From positions 1-39,769 of the forward strand of contig JBFFRY010000025.1 of assembly GCA_041572755.1 (NCBI GenBank): a stretch of 39,769 bases of DNA. Direction: 5' to 3'. Below the pieces are notes generated by a model. That model worked only from the letters and a program-made list of their open reading frames with translations, had not been told where the DNA came from and made no database searches. The stretch is from JBFELU01 sp041572755 (GTDB lineage: Bacteria; Actinomycetota; Acidimicrobiia; Spongiisociales; UBA11373). The position numbers were made by a program, and so were the translations under genes. Shown here piece after piece: positions 17,518 to 25,178 of the stretch. Within the stretch, counting starts at the first letter, position 1; every line of letters starts with the position of its first letter.

Positions 17518-19061
17518 GGGCTGTTGATGTCGAGCTCGGTGACGAACAGGGTGCCGCTCACGAAGTCGCCTTCCGAGAAGGACGCCACCCAGATGTCGTA
17601 GGCGCCGTCGACGCTCGCCGTGTAGTCGACCGTGGGGTCGAACGTTCCGAACGAGTCGTCGTTGCAGGACCAGTTGAGGTTGGGATCGTTGACGACCAGC
17701 GCGGTGTCGCCCCCGTCATCGGAGATGAAGTAGAAGCGCAGGAACCCCGATCCGCTCCAGTTGATGCGGACGTCGGGGGCGGCCGCCGCCCAGCCGACAC
17801 AACCACCACCCAGATAGTTCACGTTCACGCTTCCGCCCGAAATCACCTCGTAGGAGCTCGGGTCGGGGGTGAATCCGGTGACGAGCGAGTAGGTGCCGAA
17901 CGTCGGGGGCTGGATCGTGAGCTCGCCCTCGTCGGGGTTGATGGCGAGATCCTCGACCACCTCCAACTCGCGGCCGTTGACCTGCCCCTCGAGGACCTGA
18001 TCCGTCTCTGCGCGGTACACCACCACGCTCAGCACATCCGTCGGACCGTGGCTGCGCAGGATGTCGCAGTAGTCCGCCATCGTGCCGTCGAGCCCCAGAT
18101 CGATCCCCTCCATGCTGATGATCAGGTCGCCGGGCCGGATGCGAGCGTCGTCTGCAGGAGAACCCGATGCCACCGAGTAGACCCAGATACCGGTCAGGAA
18201 CGAATCGAAGAGGGCCTCGCCGTTGATCCCGATCCCATCGACGTCGACGTTCTCGGCCAACCGATCCACGATCGGGGCCGCGAACTCGGCGCTGATGGCG
18301 TACTCCTGGCCGGTGGAGGGCAGGTAGGCGTAGTGGATCGCCGCGACCCGGCCGTCGTCGGTGAGCAACGGGCCACCGGAGTTGCCGGGCAGGGTGTCGG
18401 CGCTGTGCTCGACGACCGCATCGACCGATGCCCACGGGACCTCACCGTCGGCATCGGATTTGGAGATGATCCCGTCCAGGAGGGTGTACTCGGGGTCGCC
18501 GAGGGGGTAGCCGGCGGCGATGATGTCGAGGCCTGCTGCGACGTCGCCCTCAAACCAGTCGAAGAAGGGATAGCCGTCGCCGTCGATGTCGATCACGGCC
18601 AGGTCGGAGCACTCCGACACCCCCAGCAGGCGGGCGTTGCGGGGCTCGTCGTCGTCGGAGAAGTAGACCTTGATCAGGCCCGCCCCAGACACCACGTGGT
18701 TGGCGGTGACGGCCAGACCCGATTCATCGATGATGAAGCCGGACCCGGACCCGGCGACATTCGCCAGTGTGCCCTCGAACGGGTCGACGAAGGTCCCCTC
18801 CGAGACGATCTGAACCACCGCGGCCTCGGCTTCGGCGATGCTGGAGATGGCGTTGGACTCCGGTTCGGTCGATGGCGGAACCGTGTCTTCGGTCGTTGTG
18901 GTCTCTCCGCCCGTGGTGGTCGGCGCGGCCGTGGTGGTCGGCGCAGCGGTCGTCGTGGTTGCCTGAGTGTCGGTGGGCGGCACCAGAGGGGTGCCGCCGT
19001 CGTCTCCGCAGGCGGCCGCCACAAGCGCAAAGACCGCAAGGAGAGTGATGACGCGTCGCAT
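17514..19061 (-). CDS. Lipoprotein trypsin-like serine protease (S1C/DegP-like) with PDZ and C-terminal beta domain
   Basis: 515-aa exported protein. The signal peptide ends in a lipobox with Cys18 (VAAAC), so it should be lipid-anchored outside the cell membrane. A Thr/Pro-rich linker (about 31-68) leads to a trypsin-like domain with His122 (ANHVV), Asp153 (SDLAV) and Ser228 (GNSGGP). A PDZ-like domain follows (GSPADDARIRPGDLI), then a C-terminal beta-sandwich-like region with DTALVVNDPN and YDIWVASFSEG. It is predicted to act in envelope protein quality control or cleavage (inference). ATG 19061 is used because the signal peptide starts there and AAGGGGG lies 6 nt upstream; a GTG 39 nt earlier adds only charged residues. 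A -10-like TAGGGT sits at about 19110 on this strand. The stop overlaps the next gene's TTG. Confidence 0.88.
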   Translation of the reverse strand: MRRVITLLAVFALVAAACGDDGGTPLVPPTDTQATTTTAAPTTTAAPTTTGGETTTTEDTVPPSTEPESNAISSIAEAEAAVVQIVSEGTFVDPFEGTLANVAGSGSGFIIDESGLAVTANHVVSGAGLIKVYFSDDDEPRNARLLGVSECSDLAVIDIDGDGYPFFDWFEGDVAAGLDIIAAGYPLGDPEYTLLDGIISKSDADGEVPWASVDAVVEHSADTLPGNSGGPLLTDDGRVAAIHYAYLPSTGQEYAISAEFAAPIVDRLAENVDVDGIGINGEALFDSFLTGIWVYSVASGSPADDARIRPGDLIISMEGIDLGLDGTMADYCDILRSHGPTDVLSVVVYRAETDQVLEGQVNGRELEVVEDLAINPDEGELTIQPPTFGTYSLVTGFTPDPSSYEVISGGSVNVNYLGGGCVGWAAAAPDVRINWSGSGFLRFYFISDDGGDTALVVNDPNLNWSCNDDSFGTFDPTVDYTASVDGAYDIWVASFSEGDFVSGTLFVTELDINSP

Positions 19062-19155
19062 GTCCCGCCCCCTTCGTTCGGCTGGTCGGGTTCTGTGCAT
19101 CCTGCCCGTACCCTACGCGGGTCGGCCAGGGACCTTCGTCCAATTCGCCCGGGTC

Positions 19156-20832
19156 TCAGTAGCGGAGGGCGGCCGGGGCATGCTCGGGAACCGCGGGCCG
19201 ATTGGGAGGCACTGCGACGACCGGCCGATACGGCCGACCCGGCTCGGGCCGGGGATCGGCCTCGCCCTTGTTCGGCCACATCGCCATCGCTCGTTCGGCG
19301 AGCGCGGTGATTGTGAGCGAGGGGTTGGAGCCCAGGTTGGCGCTCACCGCGGCGCCGTCGGTCACGTGGAGCCCGGGGTGGCCGAACACCCGGTGGTAGG
19401 GATCGATCACGCCGTTCTCGGGTGACTCGCCCACGCAGGCTCCGCCGAGGGGGTGGGCGGTCACCGGGATCCCGGCGATGGCCTCGTTGACGCTGGCGGC
19501 GGGGACCCCGCCCATGAGATCGGCGGCCGCACGAGCGGCCTCGTGGGCCACCGGGAGCCATCGGGGGATCGGCGTGCCGTCTTCGGTCTCCGACGTGAGA
19601 CGGGTGCCGAAGCGCCCCCGGCGACGCGACAGCCGAAGGCTGCTGCTGAGGCTCTGCATGACCAGCAGAATCAGCGATCGCTCCGACCACCGACGCACCG
19701 AGAGCGATCGGAGGAAGGTGATCGGGTGGGTGAGTATCTGCCACAGGAACCGAAGCGGCTGGGGGACCCGTTCCGAGACGGGGACCAACACGGTGCCGAG
19801 CAGACCCATCGAATTGCTCCCTGCCGGGTAGCGAACCGGCTCGATCCGCGTCGAGGCGTCGGGCTGGATGGCCGAGGTGATGGCGACGCCGCGGGAGTAG
19901 TCGATGTCGAAGTCCCCGGCCACGGCGCCGAGAATCGCCTCCGAGTTGGTGCGCACGGTCCGGCCCACCCGGTCGGAGAGCCTGGGGAGCAGTCCTTCGT
20001 CGCGGAGGCGGAGCAGGAGTCGGGTGGTGCCCAGGGCACCTGCGGCGAAGATCACCTGGCTCGCCCGGATGGTTCGCCGACGGTGCAGCACCCAGCTCCC
20101 CGGCTTGCGGGTCTTCACCAGGTAGCCGTCACCCTCGGGGACGACGTCGGTGACTTCCCGGCTCGGGTGGATCTCGGCGCCCAGGGCCTCGGCGAGGTAC
20201 AGGTAGTTGCGATCCAGGGTGTTCTTGGCGTTGTAGCGGCATCCCACCATGCACCCGCCGCACTCGATGCACCCGGTCCGGCGGGGACCGGCTCCCCCGA
20301 AGAACGGGTCGGCATCCTCGCGCCCCGGGTTCCCGAAGTGGACGCCCACGTCGGTAGGAGTGAAGGTGTGTTCGACGTCGAAGTGGCGGGCCAGCATCCG
20401 CATCACATCGTCGGCCGGCGTGTCGGCAGGGGCCTGGCGGGCACCCAGCATCCTCCGGGCCTGGTCGTAATACGGCGCCAGTTCCGACTTCCAGTCGGCG
20501 ATGTCCCGCCACTGCGGGTCGTCGAAGAACTCGTCGTTGGGTTCGATCAGCGTGTTGGCGTAGACGAGTGAGCCGCCCCCCACTCCCGCCCCCGACAGCA
20601 CCATGACGTCGGGGAGGAGATCGATGCGTTGGATGCCCCGCAAGCCGAGGGCGGGGAACCACAAGAAGCGGCGCAGATTCCAAGAACTGCGGGCGTAGTC
20701 ACGGGGCCGGAAGCGGCGTCCCGCCTCCAGGACCGCCACCCGGTACCCCTTCTCGCTGAGGCGCAGGGCGGCAACGCTGCCACCGAAGCCGCTGCCGATC
20801 ACCGCGACGTCGAAGGCGTCGCCGTCCTTCAC
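19156..20832 (-). CDS. GMC-family FAD oxidoreductase (cholesterol oxidase-like)
   Basis: 558-aa flavoprotein. It has an N-terminal FAD motif GSGFGGS (about residues 13-19) with an acidic strand end (VLEAGRRF), and the C-terminal GMC signature AHPLGGACVG plus VTDGAAVSANLGSNPSLTITALAERAM, as in cholesterol oxidase and related alcohol oxidoreductases. A CxxCxxCxxxC cluster lies at 20239-20271, after the first FAD half. There is no signal peptide. The start is probably GTG 20832, where GGAGG lies a few bases upstream and the FAD fold begins 8 residues later. It follows the CoA-binding gene by 23 nt in the same direction, so the two are likely one operon. The substrate (a sterol or other alcohol) is unknown. 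Confidence 0.85.
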   Translation of the reverse strand: MKDGDAFDVAVIGSGFGGSVAALRLSEKGYRVAVLEAGRRFRPRDYARSSWNLRRFLWFPALGLRGIQRIDLLPDVMVLSGAGVGGGSLVYANTLIEPNDEFFDDPQWRDIADWKSELAPYYDQARRMLGARQAPADTPADDVMRMLARHFDVEHTFTPTDVGVHFGNPGREDADPFFGGAGPRRTGCIECGGCMVGCRYNAKNTLDRNYLYLAEALGAEIHPSREVTDVVPEGDGYLVKTRKPGSWVLHRRRTIRASQVIFAAGALGTTRLLLRLRDEGLLPRLSDRVGRTVRTNSEAILGAVAGDFDIDYSRGVAITSAIQPDASTRIEPVRYPAGSNSMGLLGTVLVPVSERVPQPLRFLWQILTHPITFLRSLSVRRWSERSLILLVMQSLSSSLRLSRRRGRFGTRLTSETEDGTPIPRWLPVAHEAARAAADLMGGVPAASVNEAIAGIPVTAHPLGGACVGESPENGVIDPYHRVFGHPGLHVTDGAAVSANLGSNPSLTITALAERAMAMWPNKGEADPRPEPGRPYRPVVAVPPNRPAVPEHAPAALRY

Positions 20833-20855
20833 CAGACCTCCGTTTCGCTGGAACG

Positions 20856-21266
20856 CTACACGCGGGCCGAACTGCGCACCATGATGCAGGCTCTGGCGAG
20901 GTAGTCGAATGGCCCCGCCTCGAGGCGCTCGAGTACCTCTTCGTCCTCGGCTCCCGGCTGGACCCACACGTTGCGCAAACCCAGCGCCTCGGCCTGGTCG
21001 AGCACCGTAAGGGTGGTCTTGGGGGGAACCACGATGTTGATGATCGTCGGGTCTTCGGGGAGGTCGGCGAGCGACGGATAGGCCGGGTCGCCATGAACGG
21101 TGTTGCGACCCGGGTTGACGGCAAACACTCGGATGCCCTTGTTCCTGAGGTTCAGGTAGATCTTCGATCCGTACTTGGTGGGGTTCTCGGTGGCTCCCAC
21201 GATCGCCACGCTGGCCGCGGGGTCGTTCAGAAGCGAAGCAAGACCCGGAGTGTGCTCTTGAGCCAT
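20856..21266 (-). CDS. CoA-binding domain protein (YccU-like)
   Basis: Small cytoplasmic Rossmann-fold protein of 136 aa, the size of E. coli YccU (137 aa). Family motifs are VAIVGATENPTKYGSKIYLNLRNKG at the N-terminal nucleotide loop, VFAVNPG, YPSLADLP, IINIVVPP and LRNVWVQPGAEDEEV. These proteins bind CoA or a related cofactor through the domain shared with succinyl-CoA synthetase; the role is unknown. The start is uncertain: ATG 21266 gives the family length, ATG 21275 adds three residues, and neither has a clear Shine-Dalgarno sequence. It is first in a two-gene unit with the GMC oxidoreductase and is divergent from the ABC importer. Confidence 0.8.
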   Translation of the reverse strand: MAQEHTPGLASLLNDPAASVAIVGATENPTKYGSKIYLNLRNKGIRVFAVNPGRNTVHGDPAYPSLADLPEDPTIINIVVPPKTTLTVLDQAEALGLRNVWVQPGAEDEEVLERLEAGPFDYLARACIMVRSSARV

Positions 21267-21341
21267 GTGCTGCATGCAACGTCGCCGGGCCAGTTCGCAA
21301 TTCCCTTCCTTCTCGACACACTGTCGGGCCGCTACCACCGG

Positions 21342-21347
21342 TAGGGT
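21342..21347 (+). promoter_or_regulatory. Predicted -10 box of the ABC importer operon
   Basis: TAGGGT fits TANNNT. It ends 9 nt before GTG 21357, the start of an 18-codon ORF, and 65 nt before ATG 21413. No convincing -35 element is visible. Confidence 0.45.
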
Positions 21348-21356
21348 CCTCGTGTC

Positions 21357-21413
21357 GTGGAGCGGCCGACGGGCCTGCACCTGAGGCGACCGACCCACCT
21401 GGAAGGGTTGTGA
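21357..21413 (+). CDS. Possible leaderless 18-codon upstream ORF coupled to the importer gene
   Basis: GTG 21357 lies 9 nt after a TANNNT box, the spacing used by leaderless genes in this window. It opens an 18-codon frame rich in Arg, Pro and Leu. Its stop TGA (21411-21413) shares one base with ATG 21413 of the lipoprotein gene, so translation could pass directly from one to the other. The length is too short for coding statistics. It may be a regulatory leader or chance. Confidence 0.3.
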   Translation: MERPTGLHLRRPTHLEGL

Positions 21414-22372
21414 TGATGCGATCGATCGCCGCGATCGCCCTCACGGCGATCGTCACGGCCGCCTGCGGCGGCGGAGGCGGCGAGGAAATTACCGGCGGCA
21501 CTGCGGCGATCCCGACCCCCGGTCTCCCCGTCACCTATACCGGCCCCGACGGCGTCACCTCAACGGTGACCGATGCCTCCCGCATCGTGACGCTGAGCGG
21601 CGAGTTCACCGAGATCGTGTTCGCTCTCGGCCTGGGCGAAAACCTCGTCGGCGTCGATCTCTCCTCGGTGTATCCGCCCGAGGAGGTGAGATCCATCCCC
21701 AAGATCGGGGTGGAGTTCCGCCTGCTGGCAGAGCCGATCATCGCTCAGGAGCCGACCGTGGTGATCGGTGATGAGGACGCCATTCCCAAGACCGTCATCG
21801 AGCAGGTCAGGGCGGCTGCGATCCCGGTGGTGATCCTTCCGGCCCTGACCACAGTCGAGGCGCCGGTGGAGAAGATCCGCCTCACGGCCCAGGTGCTCGG
21901 TGTGTCCGACGCCGGCGAGGAATTGGCATCCAGGGTGCAAGCCGAGATCGATGAGGCGACCGCGCTCGCCGCCCGGGCCGAGACCAACCCGAGGGTCGCC
22001 TTCGTCTACATCGCCAGCGACGACACCATCCTCATCTTCGGGGACGACACCGTCGGCGGCGGGCTGATGGCGGCGGCGGGGGCCGTCAACGTGGCGAGCG
22101 AGATCGGCATCGAGGGCTGGGTGCCGATGACACCGGAGGCGTTGGTGGCCGGCGAGCCCGACGTGATCATCACCGCCAGCCGGGGCTTCGAGGGGGTCGG
22201 GGGCATGGACGGGTTCCTCGCCATCCCCGGGATCTCCGAAACCCCGGCCGGGCAGGACCGCCGGATCCTGGTCTACGAGGACCTCTACATCCTCGGCCTG
22301 TCGTCCCGAGCGGGTCAGGTGCTGATGGAGGTCGTCCTGGCTCTCCACCCGGATCTCGCAGCGGGATCGTGA
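21413..22372 (+). CDS. ABC importer substrate-binding lipoprotein (heme/cobalamin/siderophore type)
   Basis: 319-aa lipoprotein of the class III periplasmic-binding fold (PeriBP_2, as in HmuT and BtuF). The signal peptide ends at Cys18 (TAAC) and is followed by a Gly/Glu linker. The binding fold starts with DASRIVTLSGEFTEIVFALG, goes through an EPTVVIGDED segment, and ends with RILVYEDLYILGLSSRAGQVL. The HmuT-like GDDTVGGGLMAAAGAVN segment favours heme, but cobalamin or a siderophore is possible. ATG 21413 has GGAAGG 6 nt upstream; ATG 21416 is also possible. It is the first gene of a tightly coupled three-gene importer operon. Confidence 0.85.
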   Translation: MMRSIAAIALTAIVTAACGGGGGEEITGGTAAIPTPGLPVTYTGPDGVTSTVTDASRIVTLSGEFTEIVFALGLGENLVGVDLSSVYPPEEVRSIPKIGVEFRLLAEPIIAQEPTVVIGDEDAIPKTVIEQVRAAAIPVVILPALTTVEAPVEKIRLTAQVLGVSDAGEELASRVQAEIDEATALAARAETNPRVAFVYIASDDTILIFGDDTVGGGLMAAAGAVNVASEIGIEGWVPMTPEALVAGEPDVIITASRGFEGVGGMDGFLAIPGISETPAGQDRRILVYEDLYILGLSSRAGQVLMEVVLALHPDLAAGS

Positions 22373-23439
22373 CGAGCACCGAACCTGCGGCGCAGACTCG
22401 ATCCGGCCGGATGGGTCGACGTGGCATCGTCCTGGCCGTCCTCGGGGCCGGTCTCATCGGAGCCGTGCTCGCATCGCTGGCAGTGGGCCAGGTTCGCATC
22501 TCCCCGGCGGCGGCTCTGGGGATCCTGCTCGATCACCTCGGCATCGACTCGGGACTCGAATTCTCCTCGCGACAGGATGCGGTCCTGTGGTCCATCCGCC
22601 TCCCCCGGGTGGTACTCGGTGCGCTGGTCGGGGCAGCCCTCGGCATCGCCGGGGCCGCCTACCAGGGGATCTTCCGCAACCCGCTCGCGGATCCGCAGTT
22701 GATCGGGGTCTCCAGCGGCGCCGCCCTCGGCTCGGCGCTGGGGATCCTCACGTTCGGGTGGCTGATCGGGACCCTGGCCGGCCAGCTGGGGGGGTTCCTC
22801 GGCGGGCTGGCGGCCGGAGCCGCCGTCTACGGGTTGGCCCGCCATCGGGGCCGCACCGAAGTGGTGACCATGGTGCTGGCCGGTATCGCGGTCGCTGCGG
22901 TGGGAACCGCCGGTGCCGCCTTCGCCAGCCTGGTGGCCGATGATCCCCGGCTCAAGTCAGAGGTCTTCTGGGCACTGGGAAGCCTCACCTTCGCCACCTG
23001 GAAGCTGGTGTGGTTCACGCTCCCGTTCGTCGGGATCGCGGTGGTCGTGCTCCCTCTCTACGGCCGGGCCGTGAACGTGGCGCTCCTGGGCGACCGGGAG
23101 GCCCTTCACCTCGGGGTGGACGTGGAGCGGCTGAGGATCATCGTCATGGGCCTGGCCACGCTGGCGGTGGGGGCCGGCGTCGCCGCCGCCGGGGTCATCG
23201 GATTCGTCGGCCTGCTGGTTCCTCACGGGATCCGGCTCGCCGCCGGGCCGGACAACCGGATCGTGATTCCGGGAAGCGCCATCGGCGGAGCGGCGCTCGT
23301 CATTCTCGTCGACATGGTTGCCCGAACGGCGGCCGCCCCGACCGAGATACCGGTCGGCCTGCTGACCGCCATCGTCGGAGGCCCCGTCTTCCTCTGGCTG
23401 CTCGGAAGAACGCGGCGGGAGCACGGAGGATGGGGATGA
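22369..23439 (+). CDS. ABC importer permease, FecCD/BtuC family
   Basis: 356-aa integral membrane protein with about ten hydrophobic segments, forming as a dimer the channel of a type II importer for heme, vitamin B12 or iron chelates. FecCD family signatures include RLPRVVLGALVGAALGIAGAAYQGIFRNPLADPQLIGVSSGAALG (about residues 75-120) and, near the C-terminus, GVIGFVGLLVPHGIRLAAGPDNR, which contacts the ATPase. GTG 22369 overlaps the lipoprotein stop by 4 nt (GTGA), and the gene overlaps the ATPase start by 4 nt. The length is about normal for the family (330-360 aa). Confidence 0.92.
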   Translation: MTSTEPAAQTRSGRMGRRGIVLAVLGAGLIGAVLASLAVGQVRISPAAALGILLDHLGIDSGLEFSSRQDAVLWSIRLPRVVLGALVGAALGIAGAAYQGIFRNPLADPQLIGVSSGAALGSALGILTFGWLIGTLAGQLGGFLGGLAAGAAVYGLARHRGRTEVVTMVLAGIAVAAVGTAGAAFASLVADDPRLKSEVFWALGSLTFATWKLVWFTLPFVGIAVVVLPLYGRAVNVALLGDREALHLGVDVERLRIIVMGLATLAVGAGVAAAGVIGFVGLLVPHGIRLAAGPDNRIVIPGSAIGGAALVILVDMVARTAAAPTEIPVGLLTAIVGGPVFLWLLGRTRREHGGWG

Positions 23440-24206
23440 CGGTCTTGGCGACCCGTGACCTCGTCTACGCGGTCGACGAGGCCGTGCTGGTCGACGGGAT
23501 CGACCTGGACGCCGCCGCCGGCGAACTGTTGGGCATCGTCGGTCCCAACGGTGCCGGGAAGTCGACCCTGATCGGCCTGCTGGCCGGGGAGCTCGCTCCG
23601 ACGTCGGGTGACGTCTTGATCAAAGGTCGCTCCGTCTCCGAGTACAGGCCTCGCGATCTGGCGCTGCTGCGGTCCGTGCTCCCTCAGCAGACGGTGCTGC
23701 AATTTGCCTTCCGGGTCCACGACGTGGTCCGCATGGGCCGCTACCCGCATCGGGAATCGACCGTCGCCCAGGATCTGGCAGCGGTGGCCGAGGCGATGGA
23801 ACGGGTGGAGGTGAGCCACCTGGCCGACCGGCTCTACCCGACGCTCTCGGGAGGCGAACAAACCCGGGCCTCAATCGCCAGGGTGCTGGCCCAAGACGGG
23901 CCGGCGATCCTCCTGGATGAGCCGACCGCCTCGCTCGATATCCGTCACCAGGAGATGGTCATGGGGGTGCTCAGCGATCTGAGAGACGCCGGAGTGGGAG
24001 TGATCGCGGTGCTCCACGATCTCAACCTCGCAGCCCGATATGCCGATCGAGTCGCCCTGCTGAGCTCGGGGAAGATGGCGGCGTGCGGGTCGCCCGAGGA
24101 GGTGCTGCGGGCAGACCTCCTCACGGAGATCTATGGGTATCCGGTTGCCGTGGAGCAGCATCCACTCCTCGACTGTCCGCTGATCCTGCCCCTGCGGTCC
24201 TCCTAG
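23436..24206 (+). CDS. ABC importer ATPase (HmuV/BtuD type)
   Basis: 256-aa ATP-binding subunit that powers the importer encoded just upstream. All motifs are intact: Walker A GPNGAGKS at 36-43, Q-loop LPQQ near 82-85, signature LSGGE at 137-141, Walker B with Asp161-Glu162 (LLDEP) and the H-loop His194 (VLHDLN). ATG 23436 forms an ATGA overlap with the permease stop and has GGAGG 6 nt upstream, so it is preferred to ATG 23430. The 3' end overlaps the converging small membrane protein gene by 86 nt. Confidence 0.92.
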   Translation: MTVLATRDLVYAVDEAVLVDGIDLDAAAGELLGIVGPNGAGKSTLIGLLAGELAPTSGDVLIKGRSVSEYRPRDLALLRSVLPQQTVLQFAFRVHDVVRMGRYPHRESTVAQDLAAVAEAMERVEVSHLADRLYPTLSGGEQTRASIARVLAQDGPAILLDEPTASLDIRHQEMVMGVLSDLRDAGVGVIAVLHDLNLAARYADRVALLSSGKMAACGSPEEVLRADLLTEIYGYPVAVEQHPLLDCPLILPLRSS

Positions 24207-24507
24207 GGGACCCGACCCACAGCCCGGCGGCCATCCCCGCAAGCGCACCGGCGATGGCCCAGACGAGGGGTACGGAGCGGCGCCCCACGGTGACCTCCCA
24301 GAACGCAGGGGCACCGAGCCGGTCGGCGACGGCGGCGGCGATCATGGCACCCGCAGCGGCGGCGCCGAAGGTGATGCCGGGGCGGCGCCGGAGCGGAGGC
24401 ACAGGGAGGGCGAGAAGGCACGCCGCCCCCGCCGAGAGGGCGAACACGACCCCGAGGGCGACCGCCTCGGCGACCAGTCGGAGCACCGTGTCGCCGATGA
24501 CGCCCAT
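24121..24507 (-). CDS. Small membrane protein of unknown function
   Basis: 128 aa. About three to four hydrophobic segments fill residues 8-100, then comes a polar Arg/Ala/Asp tail of about 28 residues that overlaps the ABC ATPase gene on the other strand. I recognise no family. The tail looks like the antisense of the ATPase gene, not natural protein: a single-base shift would end the protein at a TAG in the CTAG at 24203-24206, right after the last membrane segment. It lies 9 nt after the HhH-GPD gene in the same direction and is probably co-transcribed with it. Confidence 0.6.
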   Translation of the reverse strand: MGVIGDTVLRLVAEAVALGVVFALSAGAACLLALPVPPLRRRPGITFGAAAAGAMIAAAVADRLGAPAFWEVTVGRRSVPLVWAIAGALAGMAAGLWVGSPRRTAGAGSADSRGVDAAPRQPDTHRSP

Positions 24508-24516
24508 GAGGTCTCG

Positions 24517-25080
24517 CTAACCCTTCTCCTTGGCGCGGCGTTTCGCCTCTCGTTTCTGTTCGCGCAGCACGAAGACCTGGTCGAACGCCTCGACATCGGC
24601 GATCGAGGGCCAATCGGCGGCCGTCTCTTCCCAACCCTCAGGACCTTCCCCGAGCCTCCTCCCCACCACGGCCACGAAGATACGCGCCTTGGCCTCGCCG
24701 AATCCGGGGAGTGCCTTGAGCCTTCGGTAGAGGTCGTGGCCGTCTGCGGCGGTTCGCCACACCGATCCGGCCTCGCCGTCGTAGTGCTCGTCGAGGTGAC
24801 CGCACAGCGCTTGGGTTCGTTGTGCCATCGAACCCGGGAACCGGTGCAGCGCCGGAGGCCCCCGAAACACCGCCACGAGCTCCTCGGAATCCATGGTGGC
24901 GATGGCACCGGCGTCGAGGGAGCCCCCGAGCCGATCGGCGAGGAGCTTGGGCGAGAGGAATGCCCGCTCCATGGGGAACTGCTGGTCGAGCAGCATGCCG
25001 ATGAGCAATGCCAGAGGATCGGTGGCGAGCAGCCGGTTGGCGTCGGCATCATCGGTGAAAGGAAGCGATTTGGGGGGCAT
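24517..25080 (-). CDS. HhH-GPD base-excision-repair family protein (TIGR03252-like)
   Basis: 187-aa protein of the small actinobacterial HhH-GPD group (TIGR03252), related to DNA glycosylases of base excision repair. It shows LATDPLALLIGMLLDQQFPMERAF at the N-terminus, PPALHRFPGSMAQRTQALC, and the helix-hairpin-helix LKALPGFGEAKARIFVAVVG (about residues 120-140). The C-terminus is Lys/Arg-rich. The iron-sulfur cysteine cluster of MutY/EndoIII is absent, as in this group. ATG 25080 is preferred because GGAGA lies 7 nt upstream and the family begins there. Activity has not been shown for the group as far as I know. It is divergent from the deacetylase gene and followed by the small membrane protein gene. 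Confidence 0.85.
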   Translation of the reverse strand: MPPKSLPFTDDADANRLLATDPLALLIGMLLDQQFPMERAFLSPKLLADRLGGSLDAGAIATMDSEELVAVFRGPPALHRFPGSMAQRTQALCGHLDEHYDGEAGSVWRTAADGHDLYRRLKALPGFGEAKARIFVAVVGRRLGEGPEGWEETAADWPSIADVEAFDQVFVLREQKREAKRRAKEKG

Positions 25081-25164
25081 CGAACAGTCTCCGTGTGAAG
25101 TCTCGACTCGGGTGCCGCCACCGTACCCGTCCCGACAAGACAAGGAGACACCGATCCCCACCGA

Positions 25165-25170
25165 TAGCAT
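25165..25170 (+). promoter_or_regulatory. Predicted -10 box of a leaderless promoter (polysaccharide deacetylase)
   Basis: TAGCAT ends 8 nt before ATG 25179 with no Shine-Dalgarno sequence between. Confidence 0.5.
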
Positions 25171-25178
25171 CGCTCGCA

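Noticed and set aside
18900..18970. Thr-codon repeat tract in the protease gene considered as a DNA repeat or phase-variable site
   Set aside because: It encodes a flexible Thr/Pro/Ala linker after the lipobox with mixed codons, not a uniform short tandem repeat.
17388..19310. 640-codon plus-strand frame opposite the protease gene
   Set aside because: Val/Gly/Asp-rich antisense of an exported protease with intact catalytic triad and signal peptide.
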